From the IMG/VR virus record IMGVR_UViG_3300033148_002693, positions 34,717 to 98,716 of that record: a DNA stretch of 64,000 bases; one strand, written 5' to 3'. The translations under genes were made by a program, and so were the position numbers. Numbering within the stretch: position 1 is the stretch's first letter; every line of letters starts with the position of its first letter. Of this stretch, positions 34,969-42,498 are shown one piece after another. This DNA comes from a virus. The notes under the pieces were generated by a model that saw only the letters and a program-made list of their open reading frames with translations, was not told where the DNA came from and did no database searches.

Positions 34969-35223
34969 ATGAAAACAGTAATAACAAAAAGGATTGAAAT
35001 GGCAACACAGGAAATACGCTTTGGCTATTGGGACATGGCCAGGCACAAATTTATCCCGCTTTATGACCTGAATGAGGATGAGAGCGCGGAGGCTGCCACC
35101 AAGCTAGGCGTTTCTGAGTTGTTGCTAGACTCACTTACGGTATTCTCAGACACAATAGCGGAACTGGTTGGCAGGGATTTGGCAAATATCTGGGAACGTC
35201 TGGATCGCATTGAGAAGAAATAG
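34969..35223 (+). CDS. 84-residue hypothetical protein between the two repeats
   Basis: Helical and acidic (AAEAATKLGVSELLLDSLTVF type). ATG after GGGAGGTTAGGCA; an internal ATG at 34999 is possible. Bracketed by two direct copies of the 115-bp element, so it may be a mobile passenger. Confidence 0.5.
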   Translation: MKTVITKRIEMATQEIRFGYWDMARHKFIPLYDLNEDESAEAATKLGVSELLLDSLTVFSDTIAELVGRDLANIWERLDRIEKK

Positions 35224-35305
35224 GTAACAACCGCTACGCCATTCGTGACGGGAGAGGCCCGCAGCAGACACTTGGTTCTGGAATGACGGTGGCGCGGCGG
35301 TAAGG

Positions 35306-35420
35306 CATAGTGCATGGGTTGAGCTTGATTCGACGTAATGAATCCGGTGCACCTGCAATGTATCGGGCATAGGCACTGTATAGGTTAATATGGGATACCC
35401 AATGATACCCATGCACTATG
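35306..35420. repeat. 115-bp inverted-repeat-bounded element, copy 2
   Basis: CATAGTGCATGGGT and ACCCATGCACTATG are fully complementary (14 bp). Same orientation as copy 1, 473 bases apart start to start. It ends only 6 bases before the tRNA-like sequence. Confidence 0.75.
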
Positions 35421-35426
35421 TAATAT

Positions 35427-35499
35427 GGCTGGTGTAGCTCATTGGGGTGATAGAGCACCGCTTTGCGGAGGTAGTGGGTTCGACTCTCACCATCAGCCA
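35427..35499 (+). tRNA. tRNA-like sequence lacking a normal anticodon arm
   Basis: 73 bases. An 8-base acceptor stem (GGCTGGTG with CATCAGCC, one G-U), TA, D stem GCTC/GAGC with GG in the loop, and T arm GTGGG-TTCGACT-CTCAC are all present. Between A26 and the variable region there are only 11 bases (CCGCTTTGCGG), which fold as a 4-bp stem with a 3-base loop, not the 17-base arm. Compared with an Ala(TGC)-type arm it lacks about 6 bases. It is likely a tRNA pseudogene or a tRNA mimic. Confidence 0.6.
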
Positions 35500-35516
35500 A
35501 TATAATGGAGGGTGAA

Positions 35517-36023
35517 ATGATGTGGTATAGCAATCGCACGATGATCGTCAAGGAAGACTTGGAACCTATCGAATGGCATGGTATGCCAGGGATGGAGCCA
35601 CGTATTGGTGATAGGGTAGTCTCTGACGCAATCATTCATTTTGGAAAGAGCAAAGACCAATACCTGAGTCAGCAGAATTCCCATTGGCTATCGTTCGTGT
35701 TTAGGAGTCAATCAAGACCAGGGTGGCAGCTTCAGTTGATTTGGGATATGGGGATGGCCTTGCTGTCCAGAGAACGAGTGAAAAAGGGAAGTCAGAGCGA
35801 TCCTTTATTAAATCTGTGGTGTTCGCTACGAAGGCAGAATTACGATCCTGGGATGATATGGGCCAGCATTGAAATTTGGACGGAAGAAGAGATGAACGAG
35901 GTTGTTCAAGACTTGATAGATAAATACGCAAGGCGTGTGCATCCATATGTTATACGTTCACCTTTGGGCGAACATGCTCAGGATGCCGTAGACATGGAAG
36001 CGCAAATGTTTGATGAATTCTAA
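35517..36023 (+). CDS. Hypothetical 168-residue protein
   Basis: ATG 35517 after TGGAGGGTG (earlier ATG 35505 possible). Mixed fold with an acidic helical C-terminal third (AQDAVDMEAQMFDEF). Begins 17 bases after the tRNA-like sequence. Not recognised. Confidence 0.55.
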   Translation: MMWYSNRTMIVKEDLEPIEWHGMPGMEPRIGDRVVSDAIIHFGKSKDQYLSQQNSHWLSFVFRSQSRPGWQLQLIWDMGMALLSRERVKKGSQSDPLLNLWCSLRRQNYDPGMIWASIEIWTEEEMNEVVQDLIDKYARRVHPYVIRSPLGEHAQDAVDMEAQMFDEF

Positions 36024-36059
36024 GAGGCCAGCCCGTAGACTGACCTCTCAGATAGAAGA

Positions 36060-36443
36060 GTGGAAGTGGCAGATTCATTATATCACACGGAATTGGAAAA
36101 GTCAAGCGATTCAGGAATGATTTCTAACACGGCTCTCTATATTGCTTTGATTTCTGGAAACAGGATTGATCCTGTGACTTGGAAAATCGAGCATGGTCGA
36201 TTGACTATTGTTGCCACCTCTTTACCATTAGACAAACTCTATCGTTGGCGTTGTTGTATATCCTATGATGGCAAGCTGGTATTGCGCGCTCTCAAAACTG
36301 CTGATGGGAGGTATGATCTGAAATGGTACAATGATGGAGATTGGGTAGAAGAGTTGGAAAATCTGCGGTTGCATGTGCTTGACAAGCTAGTGCGGCGCGC
36401 ACCGAAAGGAGGTGAGAATAGTGAACGCAAAACAACATCATGA
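36060..36443 (+). CDS. Hypothetical 127-residue protein
   Basis: GTG 36060, or ATG 36117. Strand-rich middle (LTIVATSLPLDKLYRWRCCISY, DGKLVLRALKTADGRYDLKWY). Basic C-terminus. It overlaps the next gene. Unknown. Confidence 0.5.
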   Translation: MEVADSLYHTELEKSSDSGMISNTALYIALISGNRIDPVTWKIEHGRLTIVATSLPLDKLYRWRCCISYDGKLVLRALKTADGRYDLKWYNDGDWVEELENLRLHVLDKLVRRAPKGGENSERKTTS

Positions 36444-36816
36444 GATGATGAACTACGACCGAAAGGAATTGCGGCGTGAAATCAAAGAGACACTATCCGT
36501 TTTGGTCAAGAGTGCAGACGGTTCGTCTCGTTGGGTATCTTTCAGGGACCCTGTGGTTGATTCTAAGGGCAAAGGGAATCAAACAGTGATGGTCGCCCGT
36601 GCGCTTGTCAATGGTCAACATCATTTCGCCAGGGTTCAAGTGAAGTGTGGACCTGGGGATGAATGGAGCGATACAGTTGCATATGAATTGCTCCTTGAGC
36701 GAGCCATCGTCGAGATCATCAATCAGGTCATGGACAGGATTGCCTGGGAAGATAGTCGCTATTTCATTAAGAGTAGCATGTGGGAAATACTGTTCGGGAG
36801 GCTACTGAGAGAATGA
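36421..36816 (+). CDS. Hypothetical 131-residue protein
   Basis: GTG 36421 follows AAAGGAGGTGAGAATA. Begins KQHHEMMNYDRKELRREIKETL, then strands (VMVARALVNGQHHFARVQVK) and a helix. Overlaps the next peptide (ATGA). Unknown. Confidence 0.55.
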   Translation: MNAKQHHEMMNYDRKELRREIKETLSVLVKSADGSSRWVSFRDPVVDSKGKGNQTVMVARALVNGQHHFARVQVKCGPGDEWSDTVAYELLLERAIVEIINQVMDRIAWEDSRYFIKSSMWEILFGRLLRE

Positions 36817-36887
36817 AAGTAGCAAGGTGTCCTAAGTGCAAGAGGCCCCTTGACAAAGATGGTCATTGTCCGAGAGGTTGTGTGTAG
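36813..36887 (+). CDS. 24-residue zinc-knuckle peptide
   Basis: MKVARCPKCKRPLDKDGHC then PRGCV: two CxxC-type pairs. Start overlaps the upstream stop. Very small; could be a leader peptide for the structured region that follows. Confidence 0.4.
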   Translation: MKVARCPKCKRPLDKDGHCPRGCV

Positions 36888-36889
36888 AT

Positions 36890-37100
36890 TTGTGCCAGCG
36901 CAGCGCCATTCTGGTGAGGTTTCGGAAAGCTGAAACTAAGAGGAGAAATCCGAGGTGCAAATCCTCCCGCTGGCATTGATATGGATCGTCGTGAGACGAC
37001 TTAACCGTACGCCAGGAGCGGTATAGCAAGTATCCGGGACGCCGAAGACTGATGGGGTGCGTGGAAAATCAGGCGGCACGGCTCAGAGAATAGTGTCGAG
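36890..37100 (+). ncRNA. Structured RNA candidate, with cobalamin-riboswitch-like or tRNA-like features
   Basis: TGCCAGCG pairs perfectly with CGCTGGCA across about 80 bases. Within it are GTTTC/GAAAC, GGA-GAAA-TCC and GAGG-TGCAAAT-CCTC hairpins; further on, TCGTC-GTGA-GACGA has a GNRA loop. GGTGCAAATCC and CGCCAGGAG recall conserved parts of cobalamin riboswitches, while the closed clover-like arms recall a tRNA; neither fit is complete (no U-turn anticodon loop, no full B12 box). Lies before the J-domain gene. Confidence 0.35.
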
Positions 37101-37149
37101 GCTCATCGGTAAACATCAGAGATTAAAGCCAACGCATGAAAGGAAACCA

Positions 37150-37665
37150 ATGAAGCGGAGATTCACAGCACAAGCATCCACAATTCAAAGAGACCTGATG
37201 AACGTGGTACGGAAGATGGGGACGACAAGCTTGCACGTCACCCAAGACATTTTCAGTGGCAAAGCTGAGATCGTATTCGACCGCGATGGTCAGAGGTACA
37301 TATTTCGATGCGACAGGTATCAAGATGCCCTTGACAATATGAGGGCCGCACAATTGACTATAACGTACCTGTGGCGCGCCTTGGAAGAGTATGGCGTTCA
37401 AAGTGAAACCGAGGATTTTGGGCAGTTGTTCTCTCAGTTCTTTCTTGGGTTCTCGGTTATGCCAGATGATTCGACTTTGCTATTGTCAGATGGATCACAG
37501 GAATGGCATGAGGTTCTTGGTATAGAACCAGATGCAGAAAAGGTAGCGATCATCAATGCGTACAGGGCTTTGGCAAGGATATACCACCCCGATGCTGGTG
37601 GGGACCCCGCGATGTTCAGGCGACTTAGGGAAGCATACGAAGAGGGAATGGAGCAATGGAACTGA
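37150..37665 (+). CDS. J-domain (DnaJ-like) co-chaperone
   Basis: 171 residues from ATG 37150 (GAAAGGAAACC). C-terminal J domain: WHEVLGIEPDAEK, AYRALARIYHPDAGGDPAMFRRLREAYEEG, with the essential HPD and a helix III/IV pattern. The N-terminal 110 residues are a separate domain, strand then helices. The J domain recruits host DnaK; the N-terminal part would choose the target. It overlaps the next gene by 10 bases. Confidence 0.8.
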   Translation: MKRRFTAQASTIQRDLMNVVRKMGTTSLHVTQDIFSGKAEIVFDRDGQRYIFRCDRYQDALDNMRAAQLTITYLWRALEEYGVQSETEDFGQLFSQFFLGFSVMPDDSTLLLSDGSQEWHEVLGIEPDAEKVAIINAYRALARIYHPDAGGDPAMFRRLREAYEEGMEQWN

Positions 37666-38024
37666 GAAAGGCAGCACAAGCGGTAGTCGATGCGTGTCAG
37701 TTGCCGGCTGGATTCAGGCATAAAGGTTACTTTCCAACCGACTCCGGGATAAAACTAGAGTACTACGTGAGCAAAGAGATTGTAGATGCTCTGCGTGATG
37801 TGCTGGAGAAAACCGGATGGACTAAGACTAAAGATAGATTACCTTCTGTCCCTAAGATGCTTGCGTTTGTCGTGTACCAAATGAAACAAAACGAGTATTA
37901 CGTTGTGTTGGTACAATGGAAAGATGGTACGTGGTGGTGGAGTTCTGAACTACAGATGAGAAGGGAAGTTTTGTACTGGCAACCATTGTACTATCCTGAA
38001 TTGCCGGAGATAAGCAATGAATGA
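37656..38024 (+). CDS. DUF551-like protein, paralogue 1
   Basis: 122 residues. After a helical start, GWTKTKDRLPSVPKMLAF, YYVVLVQWKDGTWWW and VLYWQPLYYPELPE follow the 'W..v.d.LP ... W.P.P..P' pattern of DUF551, common in phages and of unknown role. Two relatives sit at 38017 and 62348. Confidence 0.65.
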   Translation: MELRKAAQAVVDACQLPAGFRHKGYFPTDSGIKLEYYVSKEIVDALRDVLEKTGWTKTKDRLPSVPKMLAFVVYQMKQNEYYVVLVQWKDGTWWWSSELQMRREVLYWQPLYYPELPEISNE

Positions 38025-38493
38025 ATTGAAAGTGACAGCAGAAGCATTACTTGAATTGTTGGAGCGCGACTTCGGCTATAATGAAGAGGCACGCAAAACA
38101 GCATTGGAAATTAATGATATGGCTGAACCCTGGGACAGTATGAATGCACTACGCCTAGCATTGGCAAGGTTTGAGTGGATTAGCGTTGATGATGACTTGC
38201 CCAAAATTCCAGGTATGATGACATTCGTTGCATACAAGTCGGGCTGGATTGCAGGCAATGTGTACAACGTAGTGTTAGCACGATGGAAAGAGGGCAAGTG
38301 GTGGTGGAATTCTAGTCAACCAATAACAGTAAGGATTCTGTATTGGCAACCAGTGTATTGGCCCGATCCACCTGAGATTGAAAAAGGAGGTATGGCTATT
38401 TTTGGCGGGAAGCCGCCATTAGTCGGCTGGCCTCACACATCTTGTCGCGATGGCGGCTTCTATGTAAATTGGAAACGGAAATTTGACATTTAA
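38017..38493 (+). CDS. DUF551-like protein, paralogue 2
   Basis: 158 residues; WISVDDDLPKIPGMMTFVAY, NVVLARWKEGKWWWNSS, VLYWQPVYWPDPPEIEK-like order matches the upstream paralogue. It begins MNELKV, as does a fragment at 42451. A C-terminal extension (GWPHTSCRDGGFYVNWKRK) is extra. It overlaps its neighbour by 8 bases. Confidence 0.65.
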   Translation: MNELKVTAEALLELLERDFGYNEEARKTALEINDMAEPWDSMNALRLALARFEWISVDDDLPKIPGMMTFVAYKSGWIAGNVYNVVLARWKEGKWWWNSSQPITVRILYWQPVYWPDPPEIEKGGMAIFGGKPPLVGWPHTSCRDGGFYVNWKRKFDI

Positions 38494-38511
38494 TAACTTA
38501 TATGTTATAAT
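38483..38511 (+). promoter_or_regulatory. Consensus sigma-70 promoter for the ncRNA
   Basis: TTGACA, 17-base spacer, TATAAT; the -35 overlaps the end of the DUF551 gene. Transcript start is expected near 38518, at the first RNA stem. Confidence 0.88.
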
Positions 38512-38512
38512 A

Positions 38513-38690
38513 GGATCATAAGAGGCCCATAGGGGGGCAACCGATGATCCGCTTGGCAAACGGGGAGGATGTAGATGAGGACAGGCAAGCAAAAAGTCTC
38601 ACTCATGTGGGCTGATCGGCCCTTTGCCTTTGCCAGAGGCAAAAGTCTTGCCTGTCAGCCGTATCAGCTCACATGAATGAGGCTTTTTGT
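38513..38690 (+). ncRNA. Orphan structured RNA with pseudoknot and terminator
   Basis: No ORF of its own. P1: GGATCAT (38513) with ATGATCC (38544). P2: GACAGGCAAG (38580-38589) with CTTGCCTGTC (38647-38656). P3: 38596-38616 with 38663-38683, 20 of 21 positions paired (two G-U), followed by TTTTTG. P2 and P3 interleave, so they form a pseudoknot or act as alternatives. A hairpin TTTGCCT/AGGCAAA lies inside. A promoter upstream and a terminator downstream mark a separate transcript of about 170-180 bases. Its role is unknown. Confidence 0.75.
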
Positions 38691-38703
38691 TTTACAGTAA
38701 AAC
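38689..38703. promoter_or_regulatory. Operator-like palindrome GTTTTACAGTAAAAC (site 3 of 4)
   Basis: Directly after the ncRNA terminator and 15 bases before the HNH start. Arms identical to site 4. Confidence 0.45.
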
Positions 38704-38717
38704 TAGAAAGGGTTTGT

Positions 38718-38963
38718 ATGTTTTTCAAACGTTGGCGAGTCAACAGACTCAAGAACCTCACATACGACAAATACCTCCAAACACGTCATTGGAGGCGTCT
38801 CCGCAATAAAGCACTCGAAAGAACATTGCATCGTTGCCAATTGTGCAATGGTAGAAATCGGCTTGAAGTCCATCATAGAACATACGAGAGGCTTGGCGAG
38901 GAGCGGTTGGAAGATTTGACCGTTCTATGCCACAAGTGCCACATACTGTATCATGGGAAATGA
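38718..38963 (+). CDS. Small HNH endonuclease
   Basis: 81 residues from ATG 38718. YLQTRHWRRLRNKALERTLHRCQLCNGRNRLEVHHRTYERLGEERLEDLTVLCHKCH contains the CxxC, HH and CxxC core of terS/terL-associated HNH enzymes. The basic N-terminus is for DNA contact. Confidence 0.82.
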   Translation: MFFKRWRVNRLKNLTYDKYLQTRHWRRLRNKALERTLHRCQLCNGRNRLEVHHRTYERLGEERLEDLTVLCHKCHILYHGK

Positions 38964-38967
38964 GTTT

Positions 38968-38996
38968 TTGACAAACATAAATTATTATTGTATAAT
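38968..38996 (+). promoter_or_regulatory. Consensus sigma-70 promoter
   Basis: TTGACA, 17-base spacer, TATAAT. Drives the RHH peptide and the replication gene. Confidence 0.88.
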
Positions 38997-39017
38997 TACA
39001 ACACAAGGGATAAGGAA

Positions 39018-39161
39018 ATGGAACATACGACAATCAAGATTTGGGTTACTACAAGACGCAAGCTCAAACTTTTGGCCGCGCTCAGAGATAAGGCGATGGT
39101 TAAAATCCTGGATGAGTTGATTGATGAGGCAATGGCGAAGGAAAAGAAACAGAATAAATAG
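39018..39161 (+). CDS. 47-residue ribbon-helix-helix-like protein
   Basis: MEHTTIKIWVTTRRKLKLLAALRD then helix: short strand followed by two helices. Resembles the RHH peptide before the first tnpB. Likely a transcription regulator of the replication gene behind it. Confidence 0.6.
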   Translation: MEHTTIKIWVTTRRKLKLLAALRDKAMVKILDELIDEAMAKEKKQNK

Positions 39162-39173
39162 CTAGGAGTCATT

Positions 39174-40358
39174 ATGGATCAGTCAGTCATTGATGCTATA
39201 CTCAGCGAAGAAATTGTAGCTTATCGCTCTATTCTTGGAAGGGCTTTGAAGGGAGCAACAACCGCTTTACTTTTAAGTCAATTGCTTTACATGCGAAGAT
39301 ATTTTGGTGGAGATGATGGATGGTTCTACGTCACACAGGAAAGGCTTCAATATAAAACAGGGCTTACACGTTACGAGCAAAGCACCGCTAGACGAAATCT
39401 AAAAGACGCTGGCGTAATGACTGAGAAGCGAGCCGGTGTCCCATGTAGATTGTGGTATAAATTGAATGATAAAGCTATTGCCGACTTGGTAGTTGAACAA
39501 GCTAGAATCGACAAAGAGCTACAATCTAGTTTGCTGGAAACCCACAAACTAGATAGCGGAAAATCCACGAACAAGACAAAGGGTTTATCGCGAACAATTA
39601 ATAGTAATAAAAAAGAAGAAATAAAAAGTAAAAAGAATCCCCCCACAATCACAACTGAAGAAACTGTTTCGGATATTGCTGAGAGTAATCTTGTTGGTGA
39701 TCCTTTAGCAGATATTGCGTCAGCTAACGCTGCTATGGGCATCAAGCAAGACAATATCAGAGGGAGACATAGAACCGTTAAGGAGATACGAGAGAGTGTA
39801 GCTAAGGCCATTCTTGGTGGGGCTGAACCGGAAAACGAATCTCCTGCCGCTATTCGTAAAGGAGTCAAGAATTGGTTGCTTGGCGGGTATGGGGAATTGT
39901 TTTGTAACTTGAACGGTTCTTCGCAACCTGATTCTGTTATCAATGGTTGGGTAGGGACGGGTGTTGAGATTGTGAAGGCGGCCAAGTTCCATACTAAGAC
40001 CTGGGCTGAGGCATATTCATTGGTAGAAGAAGCTACGATGGCATTGTTCACTTGTGAAGATGAGATATTGAACCCGATGGCATGGCTTGTGAAAAACAAG
40101 GATAAGGCAGTTACGTTCACTGGATTGTCTGGGGCAAGGGTTCGGCTAATAGACATGATTGGTCGTATAGCAGAGAACAGGGCAAAATTCAGCCAGTCGG
40201 TTGCGAAACGGGAGAGACCACCCAAAAAGAGCAGGGCGGAGGAATTGGCGAACACTACGTTCGGCCATAGGGTTGCGAAGCGGGAGGGCATACTTGATGA
40301 GGTGTTGAGGATTGAGAAGGAGGAAGCAACTGCTGACGGGAAGCGTATCAAACTATGA
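39174..40358 (+). CDS. Phage replication initiation-type protein with winged helix
   Basis: 394 residues. Residues about 20-110 (TTALLLSQLLYMRRYFGGDDGWFYVTQERLQYKTGL, then SARRNLKDAG) form the winged helix of phage DnaD/RepA-like initiators; a polar linker (NKKEEIKSKKNPP) leads to a helical C-terminal part with an arginine-rich end (ERPPKKSRAEELAN). Located just before the first IS607 element. It probably loads the helicase or primase on the origin. Confidence 0.65.
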   Translation: MDQSVIDAILSEEIVAYRSILGRALKGATTALLLSQLLYMRRYFGGDDGWFYVTQERLQYKTGLTRYEQSTARRNLKDAGVMTEKRAGVPCRLWYKLNDKAIADLVVEQARIDKELQSSLLETHKLDSGKSTNKTKGLSRTINSNKKEEIKSKKNPPTITTEETVSDIAESNLVGDPLADIASANAAMGIKQDNIRGRHRTVKEIRESVAKAILGGAEPENESPAAIRKGVKNWLLGGYGELFCNLNGSSQPDSVINGWVGTGVEIVKAAKFHTKTWAEAYSLVEEATMALFTCEDEILNPMAWLVKNKDKAVTFTGLSGARVRLIDMIGRIAENRAKFSQSVAKRERPPKKSRAEELANTTFGHRVAKREGILDEVLRIEKEEATADGKRIKL

Positions 40359-40376
40359 CAACCCGTACCAACGCAT

Positions 40377-40405
40377 TTGACGAGTTTCTAATTCTGTGCT
40401 ATACT
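40377..40405 (+). promoter_or_regulatory. Promoter of IS607 element A
   Basis: TTGACG, 17-base spacer, TATACT. Same spacing and -10 in element B. Confidence 0.75.
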
Positions 40406-40418
40406 TGGAGGTGAGAAA

Positions 40419-40601
40419 GTGAGGGTTCAAGAAGTGACCAAAGACTATGCAATCGTAGACGGCGAGAAAATCTATTTCGATCAGCCATTTGATGAGGAGC
40501 CCGACAAGGCTGACTTCGAGCAGTGGTTGCATCGGATAGAGGACTTGCTGGAAACGCTCTTTTATTCAAAGGCAACCGATGAAGCTGTATACGCAAGCTG
40601 A
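40419..40601 (+). CDS. Small IS607-associated protein A (60 aa)
   Basis: GTG 40419 after TGGAGGTGAG. YAIVDGEKIYFDQPFDEEPDK then FEQWL matches YVVVNGGRIEVDPPFESVPDK then YENWL in element B at the same relative position. It overlaps tnpA by 23 bases. I do not know this protein from published IS607 layouts. Confidence 0.65.
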   Translation: MRVQEVTKDYAIVDGEKIYFDQPFDEEPDKADFEQWLHRIEDLLETLFYSKATDEAVYAS

Positions 40602-41226
40602 AGCCGCCGAGAGATTCGGCCTTAGTCGCCGTTCCCTCATTCGCTACGAGGCAGACGGGCTGATAGAACCAGTACGTACCCCTGGTGGTCAGCGGCGTTA
40701 TCCTGAGTCTGAGCTTCTGCGGCTCTACGGGCTTGAGACGAAAACCAAGCCGGATGGCGATAGAGCGGGATTGTACAGCCGTGTTTCTACCCGCAAGCAA
40801 GCCGACTCAGGCAATCTTGACCGACAAACGCAGCGGCTAAAGGACTATGCTCAAGCTGCTGGCTTCGACACTGTTGAGGTATATGAGGAAATCGCCAGTG
40901 GCTTGAACGAAAACCGCCGTCAGTTGCGGAAGTTGCTGAAGACAATCATTGCGGGTAAGGTTAATGTCGTGGTCGTGGAGTACAAAGACCGCCTTGCCCG
41001 CTTCGGCTATGCTTATCTTGAGTTGTTCTGTGAGTCTCACGGGGCGCGGATCGTAGCCATTGAAGAAAAAGCGTCTGACGACGAGAATGAAGAATTGGTC
41101 AAGGATTTGATTTCTGTTGTGACAAGTTTTTCAGCGAGACTTTATGGGCGGCGTGGGGGCCGTAAAGCAAAGAAGGAACTTGAGGAACAGTTGCGTGGCG
41201 AAGGTAAAGAGAGCGCACAAAATTAG
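40579..41226 (+). CDS. tnpA: IS607 serine recombinase TnpA
   Basis: 215 residues. N-terminal MerR-type HTH (YTQAEAAERFGLSRRSLIRYEADGLI, then TPGGQRRY), then YSRVSTRKQ with the catalytic serine (S70), ASGLNENRRQ and EYKDRLARFG. Complete. It overlaps tnpB by 32 bases. Confidence 0.92.
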   Translation: MKLYTQAEAAERFGLSRRSLIRYEADGLIEPVRTPGGQRRYPESELLRLYGLETKTKPDGDRAGLYSRVSTRKQADSGNLDRQTQRLKDYAQAAGFDTVEVYEEIASGLNENRRQLRKLLKTIIAGKVNVVVVEYKDRLARFGYAYLELFCESHGARIVAIEEKASDDENEELVKDLISVVTSFSARLYGRRGGRKAKKELEEQLRGEGKESAQN

Positions 41227-42439
41227 ATTGAATCCTACCACAGAGCAGGCGCAATGGTTGCTCCGGGCTTGCGGTGTGGCTAGGTTTTGTTACAACTGGG
41301 GACTCGAAAGATGGCGCGAGCAATACGAGGCCGGCGGGAAGCCGTCCGCCTATAAGCTCAAGAAGCAGTTCAACGCCATCAAGTCGGGGGAATATCCCTG
41401 GGTTTACGAGGTTGACAAGTGCGCTCAGGACACAGGGTTCCGCAATCTCGATATGGCCTTCAAGAACTTCTTTCGTCGGTGCAAGGGCGGTGATGCTAAG
41501 AAGGGCTATCCCCGCTTCAAATCTCGCAAGCATAGCAAGTTGTCATATCGGATAGATGGTTGTCGTGTTAGGTTAGACGGTCACTGGATCAAACTTCCCA
41601 AGTTGGACAAACCAATCAACATGACCGAGACCTTGCGATTTGACGGCGAAGTCAAATCGGTCACGATCTCCAAAGATGGTAAGCATTGGTATGCGGCAAT
41701 CAATGTAGAAGTCGAACCGCCAGAGCACGAGCATCTGCAAGGATCGGTTGGGATAGATTTGGGTATAAAGACGTTAGCTGTTCTCTCGGATGGCATACAG
41801 TATGAGAATCAAAGACTGCTACGCTCAGAACTGGGAAAGCTAAAGCGTCTGAACCGTGAGTTATCTCGTCGATCACAGGGCAGTAATCGCTGGAAGCGCA
41901 CCAAAGCAAAGCTGGCAAGATTGCACCGACGCATAGCCAATCGCCGATCAGACTACCAGCACAAGATGACGACAAAGATCGCTAGTACATACCGAGTTGT
42001 TGGCATTGAAGATTTGAACGTGGCGGGGATGCTCAGGAATCATCGTCTGGCCCTGTCTATCAGCGATGCGGGGTTTGGAGAAATTCGTCGCCAGCTATTA
42101 TACAAGAGCAAATGGTATGGTGGCGAGTTGGTGGAGATTGACCGCTTTTTTCCATCTAGTAAGCTCTGTCGGTTTTGCGGTTGCATCAATGATGGCTTAA
42201 CGCTGGCAGATCGGGAATGGGCTTGCGACTGTGGTGCTGTATTAGACCGGGATCGAAACGCGGCTATCAATATCGAAATGAAAGCACTGAGAATTTTGGG
42301 CCGGAGTGGGTTCACGGACCAAGTAAAAAACGGACGTGGACAGAATGTCAGACCCTTCGGGGCAGTTCTGAATGAAACGTCAAAAATGGTCGAGGAAAGG
42401 CGACCGTCCAAGCCGTGTCAGTTTGGCACAATTTGGTAA
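41195..42439 (+). CDS. tnpB: IS607 TnpB nuclease A
   Basis: 414 residues from GTG 41195 (AGGAACAG upstream); a longer frame from 41144 overlaps tnpA more. RuvC D188 (GIDLGIKTLA), E272 (GIEDLNV) and D353 (DRDRNAAINI) are present; zinc site C325, C328, C344, C346. By family knowledge it is an RNA-guided nuclease that also helps retain the element. The guide RNA would end at the right end and read into 42445 onward. Confidence 0.9.
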   Translation: MAKVKRAHKIRLNPTTEQAQWLLRACGVARFCYNWGLERWREQYEAGGKPSAYKLKKQFNAIKSGEYPWVYEVDKCAQDTGFRNLDMAFKNFFRRCKGGDAKKGYPRFKSRKHSKLSYRIDGCRVRLDGHWIKLPKLDKPINMTETLRFDGEVKSVTISKDGKHWYAAINVEVEPPEHEHLQGSVGIDLGIKTLAVLSDGIQYENQRLLRSELGKLKRLNRELSRRSQGSNRWKRTKAKLARLHRRIANRRSDYQHKMTTKIASTYRVVGIEDLNVAGMLRNHRLALSISDAGFGEIRRQLLYKSKWYGGELVEIDRFFPSSKLCRFCGCINDGLTLADREWACDCGAVLDRDRNAAINIEMKALRILGRSGFTDQVKNGRGQNVRPFGAVLNETSKMVEERRPSKPCQFGTIW

Positions 42440-42498
42440 ACCAGCAGAAATGAACGAACTTAAGGTACGATTCGACGAGGCATTGAAAGGGGTGCAAT

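Larger units (their letters stand above)
40365..42450 (+). mobile_element. IS607-family element A (small ORF, tnpA, tnpB)
   Basis: Three overlapping genes behind one promoter. Right end approximately at GGTAAACCAG (42435-42444); left end uncertain, near 40365-40377. IS607 uses a serine recombinase and needs almost no target homology. Its right flank starts MNELKVRF, a truncated relative of the gene start at 38017. Confidence 0.75.

Noticed and set aside
34833-35420. CRISPR array
   Set aside because: Only two repeats, 115 bp long and far apart, with a gene between; no Cas genes.
35427-35499. Functional tRNA-Arg(GCG) using the loop TTGCGGA
   Set aside because: That reading leaves no variable region and a mostly unpaired anticodon stem; the sequence is better seen as lacking the arm.
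36890-36976. Ordinary type II tRNA (Ser/Leu-like)
   Set aside because: The anticodon-like loop has 8 bases and no U-turn, the linker before the D arm is too long, and the T-loop has G instead of T at position 55.
39371-40351. Long minus-strand frame (326 codons) opposite the replication gene
   Set aside because: Shadow of the + strand gene: serine/leucine-rich reading, no ribosome site, and the + frame has a clear winged helix.
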